Source: Glossina fuscipes (taxonomy: Eukaryota > Arthropoda > Insecta > Diptera > Glossinidae). From it: a stretch of 64,000 nucleotides of DNA. The translations under genes were made by a program, and so were the position numbers. The notes beneath the pieces are model-generated. The model saw only the letters and a program-made list of their open reading frames with translations. It did no database searches and was not told where the DNA came from. The DNA is taken from the NCBI RefSeq assembly GCF_014805625.2, contig NW_023998414.1:9107795-9171794 (forward strand). The letters are read 5' to 3'. This document shows positions 61,030 through 64,000 of this stretch, piece by piece (position 1 is the stretch's first letter; every line of letters begins with the position of its first letter).

Positions 61030-61400
61030 ACTTGTGATACAAGAGCACATTAAGTATAAGTTTGTGGGGATCTGATCCCCATCTGATCCACCTTTCATTA
61101 TATCGTTCTGTTCAAAATTATTTTTTGAATTGATCTAAACTTGTCTGTCCCTCTGTCCATCTACGTTTTTTGTGTTCAACCTACACGAGGTCATTTTTAA
61201 AAAATGTCTTGATTAAATTTTGTGCACCGGCGCGTTTCGACCCAGCGACGAACCCTATTGACTACGGTTCGAATCGAACCATATTTATAATCGCTATCTA
61301 TATAATAATTTATTTTGAAAAGTTAGCTACATGAATAACTGTAGGGTATGTAATGTTAACCATGAGGCATTCTCTCGTCCTTACTTGTTTATAAATAAAG
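61030..61400 (+). repeat. dispersed repeat family copy
   Basis: Plus-orientation landmarks in order: TGTGATACAAGAGCACATTA, AGTTTGTGGGGATCTGATCC, TTTTTTGAATTGATCTAAAC, a GTCTGTCCCTCTGTCC block, GTGTTCAACCTACACGAGGT, CGAACCCTATTGACTACGG, TTCGAATCGAACC and TTATTTTGAAAAGTTAGCTA. The TTCGAATCGAACC block resembles a tRNA B box but belongs to the repeat. Confidence 0.6.
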
Positions 61401-62574
61401 CATTGAGTTTCATTTTAGTTTGTGGTTTTTCGTTTTACCGAAACGAAACGAAAAGTCAGCAGAAAATTAATAAATAAAAATTTACTAAACTTATTTATGC
61501 GAATATTAATGTAACAAGAAGAAGACAACTATTAAGAGAAAAGCTGTTTTGCTTATGAATGCATCAAAGGAGACTTACTTTACAACTATGCGTCTATGAA
61601 AATTATTGGTTATCCATTCCCTTGTTTGCGTTGCCAGGAAAAGTTTATTAAAATTCCACAACTGTATAAAGTAGGTGTAGCATGGTTATCTTTCACTATG
61701 TACTGAAAGCATTTTTGATTCTGTGTACATGTGCACGGAGTACGTGTGACGGCTGAGCAGAAAGTTAACTTTCAAAAGTAACCTTAAAGTCTGACAACAG
61801 TTAAGACGAGTTAATCAAGTTAATATTTTCCGAATTTTACCATTGGGTAAAATATTTGTTATACACTTATGCTTCAACCAAAATAAATTTCTCATAAGGG
61901 ATAGATAATAGGGAAAGGGAAAAAATACGTTTATTTATGCATGCCTAACTTCCAGCGATAGCGATATTCCGTGTTCTTCGGTCTGTTTATAACATCATAA
62001 AAGTAAAGTGTATTAGATTCTGAAACACACATAACTATGTCCGTCCCTGTATAGGTTAGTATTGTAGTACTTTTCAATTTGTTCAAATCACGATAATATC
62101 GTACAATTCTTCATCTACATGTTTGGCTAATAGCCGTAGACCAAATCCAAAGATGAATGTAATCATTTCACAACCATCCCTGCAATTGTTACAAAAATAC
62201 AAAAAACAAATTTGTTAAGAGGAAATTTTAAATTCGCTTAACTACTCAATAGAACAAATCGTTAAAAAACATGACAATCGTTCAATTGACACGCCTGTAG
62301 TTAATGAGAAACTTTATAATTTCTTATCTGTCTTATCTGTAAGGATGATAGGTATACATACACAATTCCCATTAAGACGAATATAACTTTGTTTCTTTGC
62401 ATTTATTAAGTTTTTCTTTTTGTTTAGCGTGCTTTGGTTTTTTAAATAATACCCAAAGCGAGAAGAGCACGAGCATTTACTTCTTCTCGAACAATTTGTC
62501 AACTGCTGTCACATCCGAAAAACTGTTGGTTGTTAACATGAATTTTTTTTTTTTTTTTTTTTGTCCTCTACACC
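61401..62574. other. non-coding stretch
   Basis: No gene is supported. A T run at 62546-62563 lies just before the next repeat copy. Confidence 0.5.
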
Positions 62575-63730
62575 CCTTGTGATACGAGGTATATTAAGTT
62601 TTGTGCGAACATATGTAACATGCAGAAGCATTTAAAATACATCCACCCGGTATTATACCGATCGATTCGGAATCATTTTTCAAATCCACCTATACGTATC
62701 TGTCCGTCTGGCCGTCTGATTTTTGCTCGTGTAAATTTATGTTCAAGCTACAGATGGCAATTTTTAAAATATTTTGATAAAATTTCACTGTATACTGTTG
62801 TATTTTGCAAGAACGAACACTATTACGAATGGCTTGGATCCACTTTTACGAAGAATCGCAATTTTCAGAATTTCTCGACAAAAGTGACTAAGTAATAGCA
62901 CTTCTGCATTCTAAATTGAGATGAAAAATTTTGGACTGGAGAAATTTTTCGAATCCCGTCTCAAATAACAACAACTAAAGTTCATATGATAAAAAGATCT
63001 AATTTTCAACACAATAGTACTTTAAGATAAAAAAATTAACTGTACCACATTTGAACTATCCCGGCCTATTTTTTAGACCCTAACCTACGTGTAGATTTTC
63101 ATGCAAATTGCTCGTTTGCAGAGAAGCAAATTTTAAATTTGAATATGTTAAGATGAAACTTAACTCATAATAGAAATTTGCATTAAAAAAATCCAAATCA
63201 ATTTTGGACCATTCACGCCTATTTTTGTATCCGAACATATATAAGGATTTTTACGAAAATCTTTGTTTTTTGAGGCAGAAGAGTTTAACTTTTAATATGT
63301 TCTGATGAAAGTTGATCTATAAGAGAAATTTGATGTAAAAATTAATGCTACAAAATTTGGACGACATACTTTTGGTTTTTAATCCTACCCTATGTGAGGA
63401 TTTGCTCGGACATTTTGTTTTTTTACGTACAGAAGAGTCCAAATTTTAATATGTTATGATGAAAACTGATCCGTTATAGTAGCTTGATATGAAAATGAAC
63501 TAAGCTGAATTTTGAATACTTACCACAATTGTTGAACCTCTTGGGCGCAAACATCCTTCCGCAAAGTAAGCCTTTATTTGCGAAGAGGACTACCTTTTCA
63601 TATACAATGACACAATAGGAAATTTATAGCAAAACCGGGTATCATTTTTGCGTTGTACCGCAAAAATAAGAATTGTGTTAGACAATGTGGTGTAGGGTAT
63701 TTATCAGTCGGCCTAGCCCAATTGTAATAA
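62575..63730 (+). repeat. dispersed repeat family, longest copy (about 1.15 kb)
   Basis: It begins TGTGATACGAGGTATATTAA and TTTTGTGCGAACATATGTAA, followed by ACCGATCGATTCGGAATCAT and a GTCCGTCTGGCCGTCTG block. The middle is filled by the tandem units listed separately. It ends TGTGGTGTAGGGTATTTATC then AGTCGGCCTAGCCCAATTG, a decayed hairpin, and then a T-rich tail. The start and end landmarks are the best guide in this window to the family's full extent. Confidence 0.65.
62920..63525 (+). repeat. about four diverged tandem units of about 150 bp
   Basis: Units begin near 62920, 63067, 63219 and 63371. Each contains a GGC-CTATTTTT or equivalent start, an ACCCTAACCTACGTGTAGAT-like block, a GCAGAAGAGT-like block, TTTTAATATGTTATGATGAA and an ATAGAAATTTGATATGAAAA-like end. 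Unit 4 (63371-63525) and unit 3 (63219-63370) are the most alike; the first is the most diverged. Confidence 0.6.
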
Positions 63731-64000
63731 TTTCACATGTTTTTTTTTTTTTTTTTTTTAATTTTTCCTTTCATTTTTCTTTTTGACTTTTCTCGCTAAT
63801 TGCCAAAAACCGTTGGACAATATTTGTTCAGCAAATTTATCCTCGCATACTGTGAAAGACTGGTTCATCAATCAATATGCACAACGTTATACGTTTATCA
63901 TTTACCTTTCCAGCAGTTGACATGCATCATGAAATTGAATTTAAATTAATTGGCTCTAAAATGTGAATCTCCCTCCGTCGCATACGCATGCACACACCCA

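Noticed and set aside
61255..61280. GGTTCGAATCGAACC, looks like a tRNA B box
   Set aside because: It is an internal block of the dispersed repeat family; no A box or foldable tRNA lies around it.

Overview
This is A+T-rich nuclear DNA from an insect, most likely a cyclorrhaphan fly and perhaps a calyptrate such as a tsetse or muscid relative. Four things point there. The only convincing gene has short (75 and 93 bp) GT-AG introns. Homopolymer and dinucleotide runs recur throughout. Long stretches carry no open frame. The transposon remnants (jockey-like LINE, mariner, piggyBac-like) and a dispersed repeat with GTCGGC/GCCGAC motifs at one end are types I associate with flies. The species is an inference and no marker gene fixes it. 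Nothing looks bacterial or plasmid-borne, and there are no operons or CRISPR arrays.

The one intact gene is a three-exon S1 serine protease at 15528-16616 (+), predicted at 306 residues. It has a complete His-Asp-Ser triad, but the activation site, the specificity pocket and the C-terminus are unusual. The rest of the window is a gene desert, possibly intergenic or within a very large intron.

Most of the other readable content is dead mobile DNA. Four degenerate non-LTR retrotransposon reverse-transcriptase (RT) fossils were found by translating and matching conserved motifs: 16960-17270 (+), 40400-41150 (-), 52130-53034 (+, the best) and 58300-58640 (-). One mariner transposase N-terminus (19556-19770) is clear and a second (50833-51030) is weaker. 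Two short non-autonomous DNA elements stand out: a mariner-type MITE (51786-51921) and a piggyBac-type MITE flanked by TTAA (53890-54244). A dispersed repeat family occurs at least a dozen times in both orientations, and one copy (62575-63730) contains about four diverged tandem units of about 150 bp. Two tRNA-like A-box/B-box pairs may be SINE remnants.

The region 51.7-54.6 kb is the densest transposon cluster. I found no new multi-gene system. The best leads are the odd protease, the unassigned 102-codon open frame at 45102-45410, and the dispersed repeat with its terminal hairpin. All family calls rest on reading motifs by eye, without database searches.
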